A stretch of 64,000 nt of DNA from Nepenthes gracilis (GCA_033239525.1 BSYO01000009.1:11553299-11617298); one strand, 5' to 3'. Counted from the stretch's first letter, positions 11,611-22,330 are shown. A program made the numbers and translations. The notes: generated by a model not told the origin, from the sequence alone.

Positions 11611-12072
11611 GGCTTTCGGTATCGTCATAGGCGTCAACTATAGAAGCTCATGGCTCGGTGATCAAGTTGGAGCGTGTACTGGTTGCTTGGAGGGCGGTAG
11701 GCGATGGAGATGTGAGGAGAAGGTTTGAGAAGGTCGTGGAGATGGAGGTGGACAAACAAGGAGGGTTACAGATAACATTGTTTGTTGTTTGATTAGGGTT
11801 GGGGAGCGTGGGATTTCATTGAGTGGTTGTTGGATGTGTGCCTTGGTGGAAGTAGAACTAGTGATATGGTCTTGATGTGATTGGTCGGACGTGTTGCAAG
11901 AGGTAATAGCAATTTGGAGAAAATTTTTGGAAGTGGGACCCGTGAACGATGATGGGGTTGAAGACCAAGAGGAATTTGCAGTCGGCAAATGTAGTCGATC
12001 GATGTGGTTGGTGCGGGAGTGCCGAATTTGTTATGTGGTGGAAGCAGAAATGGTGATTTGAGTTACATGTGA

Positions 12073-12420
12073 TTATATGGAACCAACGATAGAAGGAATT
12101 TCAGGTTTGGAAAAGTGAAGATGTGGAGCGATTGGAGTGTCTAGTAGAACTGGAGGATGGGAAGTAACAGTAGAAGAAGCCACGGAAGGTGAAATGTTCA
12201 CTGACCAGTTAGGGTTTTGCTCGATTTTGTGAGGCGATGAGAAGATGCCAGCAATGGAGTTCTGCGTTTGCTTAGTTATGGCAATAAGTGCTGTGATTTG
12301 TGTTGTATTTCGTCGGATGCTTGCCGTATCTTCTTTCATCTCCTTTGAAAGCTTAGCGACGACAAGTTCCAGAGATGGGAGCACTTGCTCTTCGGTTGTC
12401 AAATCTATGTCCTCTGCCAT
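12073..12420 (-). pseudogene. gag N-terminal fragment of element B
   Basis: Starts at MAEDIDLTTEEQVLPSLELV shortly after the primer-site region, continues with a helical segment rich in T, I and K, and breaks off at KPEIPSIVG. That resembles the K.E.P.F.G stretch where plant gypsy gag proteins enter their capsid-like domain. Only about 115 residues remain, against several hundred in a full gag. A second open stretch (11662-11988) follows but has no recognisable gag motif. A similar truncated gag start is found in element A. Confidence 0.65.
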
Positions 12421-12424
12421 GTCT

Positions 12425-12439
12425 CAATAAAAGCACCAA
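12425..12439 (-). other. Primer-binding-site region of element B
   Basis: Directly after the 5' LTR end (…CGTATCA) the minus strand reads TTGGTGCTTTTATTGAGAC and then the gag ATG. The position fits a tRNA primer site, but I cannot name the tRNA. Confidence 0.5.
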
Positions 12440-12980
12440 TGATACGTGCACGAGCAAAACGACACCAATAAGTGAAGGAAGGCGGTGAAAATAGAGAAAT
12501 CGATAGAGGAGAGGAGTTCGGCGGAGGCAAAATTGGACCGCGGTCTCTAAAAGGAAAAAGGATTGAGGTCCACCGCGAGAGAGAAAACAGAGAGACCGAG
12601 ATGCAGGACACAAAGAATTAGTGGAACACAGTGAGACTGAGATGCAAGAGTGAGGGAGAGGACAGTAGAGAGGAGCGATAGAGAGAGACGCTGTGACAGA
12701 GAATTAGCAGAGAGGAGGGAGAACACAGAAAGTGAGAGAGAGAGATAACAGAGAGAACTAGCGAGAGTGTCATGGGAGAAGAAACGAGAATTAGGAAAAT
12801 ATCTTCTTACTCATTCTATTACCATCAACAGTATATATACATCAAATATTAACGAGATCGGTTGAAAATTGACTGAAAGCTAACCAAAAGAATACTAAAC
12901 AGAAAATGAAATAACAAACAATTGTGCCCATAACTAAAAACAGAAAAGGAATCCTAAGGAGAGGAATCAGGCCCGTAACA
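12440..12980 (-). repeat. 5' LTR of element B
   Basis: Begins TGTTACGGGCCTGATTCC on the minus strand and ends GCACGTATCA. A TATATATAC stretch near 12825 (minus strand) is a promoter candidate, followed by a CT-rich leader. It is paired with 8757-9228. Confidence 0.92.
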
Positions 12981-12985
12981 ATTTG
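12981..12985. repeat. Target site duplication of element B, right copy (atttg)
   Basis: Matches 8752-8756 exactly. Confidence 0.93.
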
Positions 12986-14258
12986 TTTTCCCTAACTTGA
13001 AATTAGTTACCTCATAAATTTGCTTGTGTATTTTGCTGTATTATTTCTTTATTGTAAATATATCTTATTATTTAACTTCCTCACGATTTTGAATGAAGGA
13101 TTCAATAGTCAATCATGTTAGAGATTTGTTCTATATTTTAAATGATAAAGTTTGGGTAGTTCATTCCTAATATGGCAAACCCACAGTGCTCTCGCATTGC
13201 AAGGTGTAAGAATGGTCAGATATAGATAACATTGTCTCGTTGATATATAAGAAACTGTATTAATAACTTTAACATAATATATTTAATTCACAAGCAAACA
13301 ATCTTACCATTAGACAAAATGTTGATCAACCTTTTTTTTATAAGAGTTGAACTAGGCGTTGGTTTATGCACAAACATAATTGTAGATTTGAAAGACTCCT
13401 GGTATTTTTTTTTTTAAAGTTACTTAAGAATGCAAATAAATTAAAAGTTAGACCAATACAAGAATCTTCTCATATCATGGATTTAAAAAAGGATCATATA
13501 TTTATATATGAACTTATTTTATATTGTAGAGATATAATTTTTTTTCATAAATTGAAGGAAAACTCGTCAGCAAAAATTTGTTAAAAATAAATTACTTGAA
13601 ACAAATTTTCATTATACAGTGGTTATTATATCTTGTAGCATATTTCTTTGGGGGAGGGGGCAGGGAGTTTCGTAAACAAACAAGGGTTATTAAGAAATTT
13701 AACTGGCAATCTCAGTAAAGAATATGCGAGCCAAAAACATGAAATCCCTACTCGTCAAAATCTTAATAAAGACATAGAGATCCTACTTTGCCCAGAGAAA
13801 AGTATGATTTTACTTTTCTTATTTGGATTATTAAATTGATAAATCAAACCGTTAAAATTTAAGTATTAAATAATATTATCTAAATAATTATTTTTATTAT
13901 TTTTTTAATATTAGATTATTATTTAGTAGATATTAATATCAAAATTTAAAAAAAATATGATTATATCTAATATTTTATTTTACTTTTAAATCTCGACCAT
14001 TTGAATATGATACAATAGTTTTCTTAAAAGAAATAGAATTTCAATTGTGCTATAATGTATATGGTTGATCTTAATGCGACGACGACGCCACTCCATTGTT
14101 GCATCTAATGTCACATATCGAGGACTTACCCCAAAAAAAAAATGTCACATATCAAGGACTAAATTTACATAAATACAGGATTAATTTTTACAAGGTAAAT
14201 AAAAGATTAATCCTTTTTTTTATTTGATAAAGGTAAAACATTCAGGAGAGACTTTTAC

Positions 14259-14364
14259 CTTGTACATGCAGGATCAGTTTTTCCTGTCCTTCCTCTCTCT
14301 GCCACTCGCCGTAGGGTTCAAAATCATGGTAAGAAGGTGCGATCGAACTCGCCTCTTCTGCCAT
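14259..14364 (-). CDS. RTM2-like gene, exon 1 (start codon and N-terminus)
   Basis: The ATG at 14362-14364 lies in a good plant context (GCCATGGCA). It is followed by 35 codons plus one base, ending at a canonical donor (CAAG|GTAAAAGT). The peptide contains SYHDFEPYGEWQREEG and ends LILHVQ, matching the N-terminus of RTM2-type proteins (a Y.DF.P..EW..EEG pattern, then L.L.LPGFKK). Joining to exon 2 restores a glycine codon and the expected GFKKDQLRVQV in frame, with no stop, for 198 residues. This agreement of family motif, splice sites and phase is strong. The exon is short and separated by more than 6 kb, so ORF-based annotation would miss it. Confidence 0.88.
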
Positions 14365-14686
14365 GGCAAACTGCAAGCTTTTTTTTGGCTTCGTGCGTCG
14401 GAATGCCGGTTGTATTTGTATGGAAATTCGATATGTCGAGAATAATTTCCAAGCACAGTTGCTTGGCTCTCAGGTCGCTTTGCGAGATCGCCATAACGTT
14501 TGGAAGACTTCCTTCTGCATGGGCAATTGCATATTCCTCGTTTCACCCTAACCGTGCCTTCCTAACATTCGTCGCAACAGTCAGTCACGACCTTGCCCGT
14601 TTACGCACGGTCTGGCTTCCTACTTGATTGGCTTGCATTGATCTTAATGGAACGGTGATTTTCAGCGTGACGGAAATAATCTCAAA
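14365..14686 (-). promoter_or_regulatory. Upstream region of the RTM2-like gene, limited by element A
   Basis: Only 322 bp separate the start codon from the LTR of element A, which points away from the gene. A weak TATA-like TACAAATA lies at 14413-14420 on the minus strand, about 50 bp before the ATG. I saw no clean heat-shock element (alternating nGAAn/nTTCn), so heat induction is not supported by what is left here. Original upstream promoter sequence was probably displaced by the insertion. Confidence 0.4.
14682..14686. repeat. Presumed left target site duplication of element A (tcaaa)
   Basis: The five bases before the LTR start. The right copy is not found after the LTR at 18752, because element-internal sequence follows there instead. 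Confidence 0.3.
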
Positions 14687-15239
14687 TGTTACGAACTCAT
14701 CAATACAGCATTCGAAATTTACTCACTGAATTTATAGGGCTCATTAATTCACCCGTGACAGTTGTGATACCTCCTTTTTCGAACACCATCAGAAGCAGAA
14801 ACTCTCGTTCCGTCCAACTGCCTCATAAAATTAGAGAATATATTCAGATATTATTGTTAGCCCTATTACCCCTACACACATATTATTTTCTATTATTCCC
14901 TTTTTTGTTACTGCACATGGACATATATTGTTAGTAAATTGGTTAGTATGCTGGGCCTGGGATGTATAAATATCTCACCACTGTTCATCATTAAAAGAAA
15001 GAAAAGATATTTTCTAATTTTCACTCTTTCTCTCTTTCTCTGTCTCTCTCTCGGTTCCCTTTTCCCCTTCCCCTCTTTCCTTAATTTTCCTCTCTCTCCA
15101 CTCTCTGTCTCTCTCTCTCTCTCTCCTCGTTTGTATGTCCCTCTTCCTCGACTTCTCCTTTGCCAGAACTTCCTTTCCCCCAAAGCAATCTCCATACTGC
15201 GACGTCAATCTTCAGCTTGTGGCCATTGAGCATGTATCA
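14687..15239 (+). repeat. LTR1 (5' LTR of element A)
   Basis: Begins TGTTACGAACTCATCA and ends GCATGTATCA. Matches 18210-18752 and 25090-25637 along its length. A TATAAATA box is at 14965-14972, followed by a long CT-rich stretch. The primer-site region TTGGTACTTTTATTGAGAC begins at 15241. Confidence 0.9.
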
Positions 15240-15895
15240 ATTGGTACTTTTATTGAGACAAAAGCAGAGGAAACGCTGGCCGAAGTGCAAGCACTCGATG
15301 CAATCAAAACTGCCATTTCAAGTTTGTCGAAGGAGATAAAGGTTTCGCGGCAACCGTCCGACAACATACTGCCAGAATTGCCATCCTTACTTCCACAACC
15401 AAGCATCTTCAACATTCCGTTGCTGCTATTTTGCCATCACTCAACAGTAGTGAATGCAACCCTCGTGTACCAACAAGGTCGAAGGCGTTACAGAAGATGA
15501 AGGCGACCCGGACCGCCAAACACATCAGGTATCGCCCCTCATGCTTCCATCATTGAGCAAATTCCAAAATCCCTCACTGAAATTTTTCAATCCTTGTCTC
15601 GCGTCGAGACACAATCCGTCAATCCACCGTTACTTCCAAACCCTACACCGTTCCTGATGCCTCCCACTACGACTCCACCAACCAATTTCCACATCGCTAC
15701 TTCCGTTCAAGTTCTGAATAACGGAACTGATGCTACTGGAGGTCATAACCACCTCACCACCATTGTTTCCACCACCGCACCAACCCAACTGACGCGAATC
15801 TCATCCGTTATTCTTCATGTTCAATCAGACGCCCTTATCACCTCCCATCTTCAATTGTTAAAGGCCGAAGTGCCATTATTCTCTACCAAAACCCC
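15240..15895 (+). pseudogene. gag N-terminal remnant of element A
   Basis: Coding-like sequence starts just past the primer-site region (AEVQALDAIKTAISSLSKEI...), shifts frame at least once, and ends at LKAEVPLFSTKTPRP, the point where plant gypsy gag proteins continue into the capsid-like domain. There the sequence jumps into the unidentified shared module. The start codon itself is damaged (ACAAAAGC where element B has ACATGGC). Confidence 0.6.
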
Positions 15896-16160
15896 TAGAC
15901 CCGATGGTGAAGAGCCACACAAGAACAATCCTGCTCTTCATGCTGTTGTGGAAGATCAGAGCCCTCATTAGAAAGTGCTCAAGGAACCTGGTGATAGAAG
16001 ACTGGGAGAAATTGACCACAATGTACTCCGATACATCATTTTGGGTGTCAAGGCAGTTGTTGGATACAGAAAATTGTTAAGGCCCTCTCAAGGAAGTTCC
16101 ATCCCTTCTGTGAATTCTCATATGGGAAAACCACTACAGTTGGCTCTATCCAGATGATGG
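15896..16160 (+). pseudogene. Unidentified module shared with element B
   Basis: Reads DGEEPHKNNPALHAVVEDQS, a stop, then KVLKEPGDRRLGEIDHNVLRY, paralleling element B at 10861-11140. It diverges after about 100 residues. Function unknown. Confidence 0.55.
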
Positions 16161-16480
16161 CACAACTTGCCTCTATTACAACTCCATCTACACTTTACTT
16201 CATCACAGTCCAACCCCCAGACAAAAAATCAATTCTCCTTTCCAGAGACAAAATTGGTTGGTGTGTTACCTTCAATTCTTCATCAGTGAAGGACCAGATT
16301 AGTTGTAGAATACTTTGTCCTGTAAAAAGTATGTTGAACTCTTGGAGATAGGCAGTTTTGTGTGGGAAGAGCAGTCAATGGTATGATCCTTGCTGCCCTT
16401 ATTATTTTAATTCTTTCATCGTTATGGCCATGGAGAAAAATTTGCGTTGCTTGGAATGCCAATATGTTACAAATGTTTAT
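16161..16480 (+). other. Link between shared module and DA1 copy
   Basis: Short frames without a recognisable domain. This may be the continuation of the unknown module or the 5' untranslated region of the DA1 copy. Confidence 0.35.
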
Positions 16481-17905
16481 ATGGATTGGTTGAGTAAGAC
16501 CTTCAAGGGCTCCACTAATAGTTTCTTAGCAAGGGAATATCACGGAGCTTATGGAGAAAATACATATTGGGATTATGGTCAGCCAACTTTAGTGGATCTG
16601 TGGGCGGATGATAACAATGACGGTATTGACCGTGCTATTGCAGTTTCTGTTTTAGAAGAAGATCAAAAAGGAAAAAGGTAATAAAAAATGACGCCCAATT
16701 GGAGAAAGATGAACTACTGGCTAAAGCTCTTCAAGGGAGTCTGAACATTGACTCTTCTCCTTAATATGATCATGGAAACATCTTTCAACCGTATCTCTCT
16801 TTCCTTCCCTCGGAGTTCAGAATTGGTGCTGGTAGTGATTATGAGATTGGTCATGGACTATATTTGAGTCGTATGGGGGGTTTTTGGCACCCAGATTATT
16901 CCAGTTGCTAAAAAATTCAATGAACCTATTGTTGACAATAAGGATTCCATATCAGGGGATCGTCCATATCATAAATCTTGCCATAGGGTGCATTTTCATC
17001 CAAAATGTGATGTCTGCAATGATTATATCCTACAAAATGTTGCGGGGCTGATAGAATACAGGGCACACGCTCTCTGGATGCAAAACTACTACCCTTCACA
17101 TGATTCTAATTGGACTTTAAGGTGTTGCAGCAGTGAAAGAATGGAGCCGAGGGACATCCCATATTTTTGACTTGATGATGGTCAAAAATTTTGTCTCAAA
17201 TGTCACGACTCTTCTGTCATGGATACCAAAGAATGCCAACTGCTTTCCCTTGACATTCAAAGATTTTATGAAGGGTTGAACATGAACATAATCCAGCAAA
17301 TCCCATTACTCCTGGTTGAGAGACCAGCGTTGAATGAGGTTATGGACGGGGAAAATAAGAGCCCACACCAATTGCCTGAGACCAGAGGACTCTGCCTCTC
17401 GGAAGAACAAACTGTTAGCACAATTTTGAGGAGGCCAAGGATTGGGGTAGGAAACCAAATCATTGTCTTAATAACAGGGCCATATGGATTGATCTGATGA
17501 TGTGAAGTGATAGCTATACTCCTTTTGTTCAGCCTCCCAAGGTTGTTGATAGAATCTAGCTTGGCTCACGAGATGATGCATGCATGGCGACATCTCAATG
17601 GATATCCAAATCTAAACCCCGAGGTTGAAGAAGGGATTTGTTAGGTGCTAGCTCATTTGTGGTTGGATTCTGAATTAATAGCCAGCTCTGGCAGCAGTTG
17701 CGAGGCGAGCTCATCTTCTTCCTTATCGACCTCGTTACCATCATCATCATTGGTTTCACTAACTAGTTCTGGATCATCCAAGAAAGGTAAGCAGTCATAG
17801 TTTGAGAGAAAACTTGGTGAATTTTTCAAGCATCAGATCGAATCAAATGGATCGGTGGCGTATGGGAATGGATTCAGAAGAGGAACCGAAGCAGCAAGAC
17901 AGCTT
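16481..17905 (+). pseudogene. DA1-family retrocopy, copy 1 (UIM-LIM-peptidase)
   Basis: The homology starts at MDWLSKTFKGS. It runs through two ubiquitin-interacting motifs (DIDRAIAVSVLEEDQKGK near 16620-16675; ELLAKALQGSLN near 16712), a LIM region (16830-17110) and the DA1 peptidase region with HEMMH at 17567-17581, to the KLGEFFKHQIES segment near 17840. DA1 proteins are ubiquitin-activated peptidases that limit organ growth. The copy reads through without introns, whereas plant DA1 genes have many, so it looks like a reverse-transcribed copy. It is dead: several in-frame stops and at least one frameshift. In the first LIM finger the CAGC-type cysteines are G and S (RIGAGSDYEIGHG). The normal C-terminal end is replaced by unrelated sequence. 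Confidence 0.85.
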
Positions 17906-18209
17906 GTTGTCCCTCTCCAAATCAAAGCTGGTGCTGTACTCTTATTTGCTGCTGCTATCACGTCTATGGTGGTCATTGGCCCTAATGCTCATGTCACCAA
18001 AACCATGAATTGTAACTACAAAGTTACTCCATGTAAGCCTACAACCCCATTGCAAGGCCTTTCGACATGGAGATCAACGACTTATCAGCGAGACTGTATG
18101 AATGTGACTTGCACCATTACACAGGTAGATGATACATAGAATGTAGAAGCTCTCCAAGGTTGTTATTCTTTTAACCTTGACGACAAGGTTCTTTTGATAG
18201 ATACGGTAA
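17906..18209 (+). other. Tail after DA1 copy 1, then gypsy polyprotein tail
   Basis: An open stretch continues past the DA1 homology with a hydrophobic segment (AGAVLLFAAAITSMVVIGP) and ends at 18137-18139. I do not recognise it. The final part before the LTR encodes FNLDDKVLLID, the same residual polyprotein tail as element B. Confidence 0.45.
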
Positions 18210-18752
18210 TGTTACAAACTCATCAATACTGCCTTTGAAACTCACTTACTGAATTTACAGGCTCATTAATTCACCCGTGGCAGCTGTGGTACCTCCTCTT
18301 CCGAACACCATCAGAAGTAGAAACTCTCATGCCGTCTAACTGCATTCTAAAATTAGAGAATATATCTAGATATTATTGTTAACCCTATTACCCCTACACA
18401 TATTATTTTCTATTATTCCCTTTTTTGTTATTGCACATGGACATATATTGTTAGTAAGTTGGTTAGTATGTTGGGCCTGGGATGTATAAATATATCACCA
18501 CTGTTCATCATTGAAAGAAAGAAAAGATATTTTCCAATTTTTACTCTTTTTCTCTCTCTCTATCTCTCTCTCGGTTCCCTTTTCCCCTTCCCCTCTTTCC
18601 TTAATTTTCCTCTCTCTCAGCTCTCTGTCTCTCTCTCTCCCTCGTCTGTATTTTCCTCTACCCCGACTTCGCTTCTACCAGAACTCCCCTTCCTTCAGCA
18701 ATCTCCACATTGCGACGTCGATCTTCAGCTTACGGACATGGAGTACGTATCA
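18210..18752 (+). repeat. LTR2 (3' LTR of element A, also followed by a gag start)
   Basis: Aligns with LTR1. TATAAATA at 18485-18492. It is preceded by an element 3' end but followed by a short copy of an element 5' interior: a primer-site-like stretch, then MADDVKPEEQV and a stop (18778-18813). It therefore behaves as a shared LTR of a partial dimer, not a clean 3' terminus. Confidence 0.85.
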
Positions 18753-19505
18753 TCAGGTCACTACATACTTTTCTGACATGGCTGATGATGTGAAACCCGA
18801 AGAACAAGTTTAGCGTTTTTATGTGTATTTTTAGGATTATTCTAAAATCATAAGAAAATTAATTCTTTATACGAAAAAAACTATCTTGAAGGGAAAAATA
18901 CCGTATAAAAAGTTATAAAATGTTCCACCCTAACCAATAATGAAATTACATAATGCTTCTTTGCCATCATAGAGAACAATGAAGTAACAAATCAAATACC
19001 ATTTTACAAAGCAATTAGGTGGGCAGCGATGGTACATAATCGGTCCAATTGTCAACCATAAAGGAAAAGATTACTTACGTCAAATCAACTAATGCGAAGC
19101 TTGGTTAATTACTTCCTCATGACCTTGATCCTTTTATTCTATTACCAAGGCATCTGCGTCTTCTATCTTATTTTTTTTCTATTAGCCTTATTTATCTTTC
19201 TTTATTAATATTATTCAGGCCTCGAATAAGGCAGGGTCATATGATTTGCTCTAGAAGGTTTTTTTTTTTTCCTTTTTCCAACACGAAGATGCATTTCTTT
19301 AAAGAGTCCAAACTTAAAACCTGTTTTTCATATGGGTATCAATATTTACGTAGGAAGGCACAATGTGTAGACTTTTTACGTCGTAGGATTAGAAAGGGCT
19401 TATTTTTACACAGAAAGAAATAACTTTTGTAATATGAATTTGTTATCACTAACTCATAATATGACAAACTTATTATTAAATATATAGTAATTAATAAACA
19501 ACAAG
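18753..19505 (+). other. Sequence between LTR2 and element C
   Basis: About 60 bp of element interior (gag start), then AT-rich sequence without a gene. The same sequence recurs after LTR3 (25638-26400), including a T-run near 19258-19271 and a shared phrase 'cgtaggaaggcacaatgtgtagac'. Confidence 0.5.
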
Positions 19506-20229
19506 CATGATATTTGATGCGTCCCTGGTATCCGGGTTATGGTACGAATTAGAGAACTACTCAATCTTTCGCTGCAGATCGAATTCAAGTGAAAGATCGA
19601 GTGGCTCGCTAATCCGTACTACAACTCAGATACCAAGAATGTATCATTGGCACCGTATTTGAGAACGACGTAAAAGTCCAACCACCACTCTCCAACCAAA
19701 CAAGTTCGGCCAACACCAATACTCCAATGCATACCTCAGTTAGAAACAACACCTCTTTTGGCAACGACCCCTAGGATAGCCAAGGAGACATGCAGCCTGC
19801 ACCCGATATGCCTACGGCTAGGGGCTCCACCTACCCCTACGCAATGCTAGCACTCTAAGGAAATGATCGAAAGAAAGCATGGCTGGTCAAATCCTGTGCC
19901 ACTAGCCCGTCAACCTCGGCATTGAGAAGGATCGGAGTAGAGCAGCCCGCTTCTAGAAGGTGGTCCAGTTTGCTTCCAAAGTACTGAAACAAAGACCAAG
20001 GTAAGATCTGCACTGTCACTGCAACGTCCGACGGCCCTTAAGCCACGAAGAGAATTCTAGCAACATCCGGTGGCCGTGGGAAAATGGTCATGCAGATCTG
20101 CATCCCTCGCCAAACTGTCTGGAGGTAAGGACCCCCTCGACGTCTTGAGGGTCGCATCCTCCCCCGAGGAGGAGGAGGAATCGGAGGAGGCACGACTGTG
20201 CAGATCCAAGGAAGATGTTGACGAAGACT

Positions 20230-20860
20230 TCACGAACTTGGAAAGTTTGCCATTCACTAGAGAGATTCAGTCTCAAATGCTTGCCTAGAAGCTTCGAATT
20301 CTGCCCACGGAGCCTTATGGAGGGGGCTCCGACCTGGTCAATCACCTGCACCGTTTTTGAGCCCTGATAAGCTCTTATGGCCTGAACGAGGCTGCTATGT
20401 ACTTGAACTTCCTCGTAACGCTACGAGAAGACACTTGAGTCTGGTTTTATCACCTCCAGCCAAGCTCCACCCAAACATTCCAGCAACTCAGTGACAGTTT
20501 TGTGTCTCATTTCACTACAAACTCGAAGAAGAGGAAGGTGAGCCATGTCGAAACTCAGTGTCTCAATCGGTGACCAAGGAAGGCACTGAGAGCCCACAAT
20601 GGGGGTAGACTCCGAAGGCGAAACCCCCTGAATGACTCCTAGACCAACGTCTTGGAGAGGATCCGGGAAAAGAAATTTTTAAAGTGGCCAAAGCCCATCA
20701 AGAATCGAATTGCAGAAGACCCGTTGAAGTATTGCGATTACCACCGGTCTCCAGGCCACAACACTAAAAATTGTTGAAAGTTGCAAAAAGAGATCAAGAG
20801 ACTAGTCTAGAAAGGGCACCTCGTTAAGTTCCTGTCGAGATCGGGGTAGACCCCCGACAC
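20230..20860 (+). pseudogene. gag remnant of element C (unit 1)
   Basis: Across shifting frames the plus strand shows the Tat/Athila-type gag core: LPFTREIQSQ, PTEPYGGGSDLVNHLHRF, a YGLNEAAMYLNF segment, and near 20730-20800 a CCHC-like knuckle YCDYHRSPGHNTKNC followed by KLQKEIKRL and GHLVKFL. Stops and frameshifts are frequent. No protease, reverse transcriptase or integrase follows. Confidence 0.65.
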
Positions 20861-22007
20861 AGTAGAGTGATGGCAAAGCAAGGGAATCGGGAATCCATGA
20901 ACCAGGAAGTCTCCCCCATGCTACAACCTCATCCTAATAAAAAACAGATGGCTTGGCTTTAGAATCGAGAGTCTCCATCCACTCGGCATCACCTAACCAC
21001 TGAGATGTCCAGGGGATGCCTGAGATGCGACCAGGACGCCAACAGCAGGCCCTGCAAAGTTGCAACCGGAGAGTGCCGCCCTAACAATCCGAACCAAGAG
21101 ACCTAGCCCCAAGGAGAGGAAAGACAACCGGCGAGACCGCCATCAAGCGCAGGCCTCCCCCTCAAAACGGGAAGGGTCATACCTCATCTTAGCGATCCTC
21201 TGACATGACAGGGAAAAGCTACGCGCCTAGGGCAACAACTAGGTTTAAAGATGCCAGACGCCACCCACCTCGGAGGGCACCATCCGCTTCCACGTATCAA
21301 GCCCAAGTACGCTTAATATGAATCACTAAGCATGCTTGTAAAGTGTATCACGTTTGAATTAATAAAATAGCTATTGTGTCATCATGCATTATTTGCATGA
21401 ATACTTGCTTGACATTGTATGAAATCAAATGACCTAGGTTACCCCGAAGTCTGGTGAGCTGTAGTTAGCTCAAAAAATTAACCTATAAACGGTCAAAGAA
21501 ACCCGACTCAGGTAGCCGAGGGCCCAAAAGTGGTCAAAATCATATGGCCCAGGAGGCTAGCAGACTAGGTGTCGGACCCCCCATCAGGCGACCATCAAAA
21601 CTTTGTGGGGCCCCTTTAAACATACATTGGCGACTCCCAACAGGACCAGCACTATTAGCCAACCAAGGTTGGTGAGCTACGTTTAGACATGTGCGGGCAA
21701 TGACATCCTCAAGACAAGATAGAGAGCCAAAGTGGCAGCATGCGGGCGACGACCTAAAACTCCGCCAGAGATGGGTGGCCGTAGCCTAAAATCCCGTTAT
21801 CCTGAGAGAGTCTCACCCACTACCGTGCCATAAAAAATCGTCTAAAAAAAGTATCTGTGCCAACAAAGATGACCATCTTGGCCTGCCTGCCCCATTGCAA
21901 ACCAAACACATGCAAGGCAGGCTGCCCATCTAAGATGAAGAAGCTGCCTGCGTATCCGAATGAAGGCCACTTTCTGATCGAGGGCTCCCCTCGAAATGAG
22001 ACAAGGT

Positions 22008-22330
22008 TTAAACGGCCCTCCTGGTGAAGCCCTTTGGCTTCGACTCCCGTTGGCACCAACACCTATCAGATGAGAAATAACAACTAAAAAGTCTGGCATA
22101 ATCAGTCAGATTGTCTACCAGATGAGACATACTCCAATCCAAAGCCGAGATCCTAGCTCCAGGAAGCACTGAAGGAGACGCCCATGAGGTCCCTGCGAAT
22201 CCGATGATTCCTTCTGCCCCAAAATCCTCCAATGTCAAGGGCTCAGAGTTGGACCCCATGACAGCCCTAGCAGCGCCCTCAAACTCTTTAGACACCCGGG
22301 CCCCAACGAATCCCACTGTCCAGACGATGG
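22008..22330 (-). pseudogene. Antisense exon-like frame of element C (unit 1)
   Basis: A frame on the strand opposite gag encodes VSKEFEGAARAVMGSNSEPL, then TLEDFGAEGIIGFAG and continues to 22008. It is preceded on the minus strand by a pyrimidine-rich acceptor-like TTTGGACAG. It matches the unit 2 frame at 29095-29230. No domain is recognised. Confidence 0.4.

Larger units (their letters stand above)
8757..12980 (-). mobile_element. Element B: non-autonomous Ty3/gypsy-type LTR retrotransposon with captured host gene fragments
   Basis: This is a complete element on the minus strand: 5' LTR 12440-12980, 3' LTR 8757-9228, identical 5-bp flanks, and a primer-site-like stretch followed by a gag start. 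The internal region is only 3.2 kb and has no reverse transcriptase, integrase or protease. It keeps a gag N-terminus at one end and, next to the 3' LTR, the FNLEDKIVLMDG-type tail that many plant gypsy polyproteins end with. Everything between looks replaced by foreign pieces: a module shared with element A, a YqaJ-type nuclease fragment and a kinesin-7 stalk fragment. It sits in the intron of the RTM2-like gene. Mobilisation would need proteins from an autonomous relative. Confidence 0.9.
8090..14258 (-). other. Intron of the RTM2-like gene, about 6.2 kb, holding element B
   Basis: The donor is GTAAAAGT directly after exon 1 and the acceptor is TTTGTAG before exon 2; the intron is phase 1, splitting a glycine codon G/GC. 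Removing element B and one copy of its target duplication leaves about 1.94 kb, a plausible plant intron. The non-element parts (8090-8751 and 12986-14258) are AT-rich and contain nothing else that I can identify. Element B lies in the same orientation as the gene, so its LTR transcription start and poly(A) signals could interfere with the gene transcript. Confidence 0.85.
14687..18752 (+). mobile_element. Element A: non-autonomous gypsy-type LTR retrotransposon carrying a DA1-type copy
   Basis: LTRs at 14687-15239 and 18210-18752 share a TATA box, a CT-rich leader and the same ends (TGTTAC...GTATCA). Inside are a primer-site-like stretch, a truncated gag start, the module shared with element B, an intronless DA1-family sequence and the gypsy C-terminal tail (FNLDDKVLLID) before the right LTR. 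No pol domain is present. The layout parallels element B (gag stub, shared module, captured host gene, pol tail), but LTR sequences and cargo differ, so A and B look like sister lineages of one capturing family. It starts 322 bp upstream of the RTM2-like gene, in opposite orientation. Confidence 0.8.

Noticed and set aside
14224..14627. Plus-strand frames and a 90-residue minus frame around exon 1
   Set aside because: The supported reading is the minus-strand exon 14259-14364 in a different frame. The others have no family match.
16358..17497. Separate small genes in the DA1 region
   Set aside because: The frames are consecutive pieces of one DA1-family sequence broken by stops and frameshifts.
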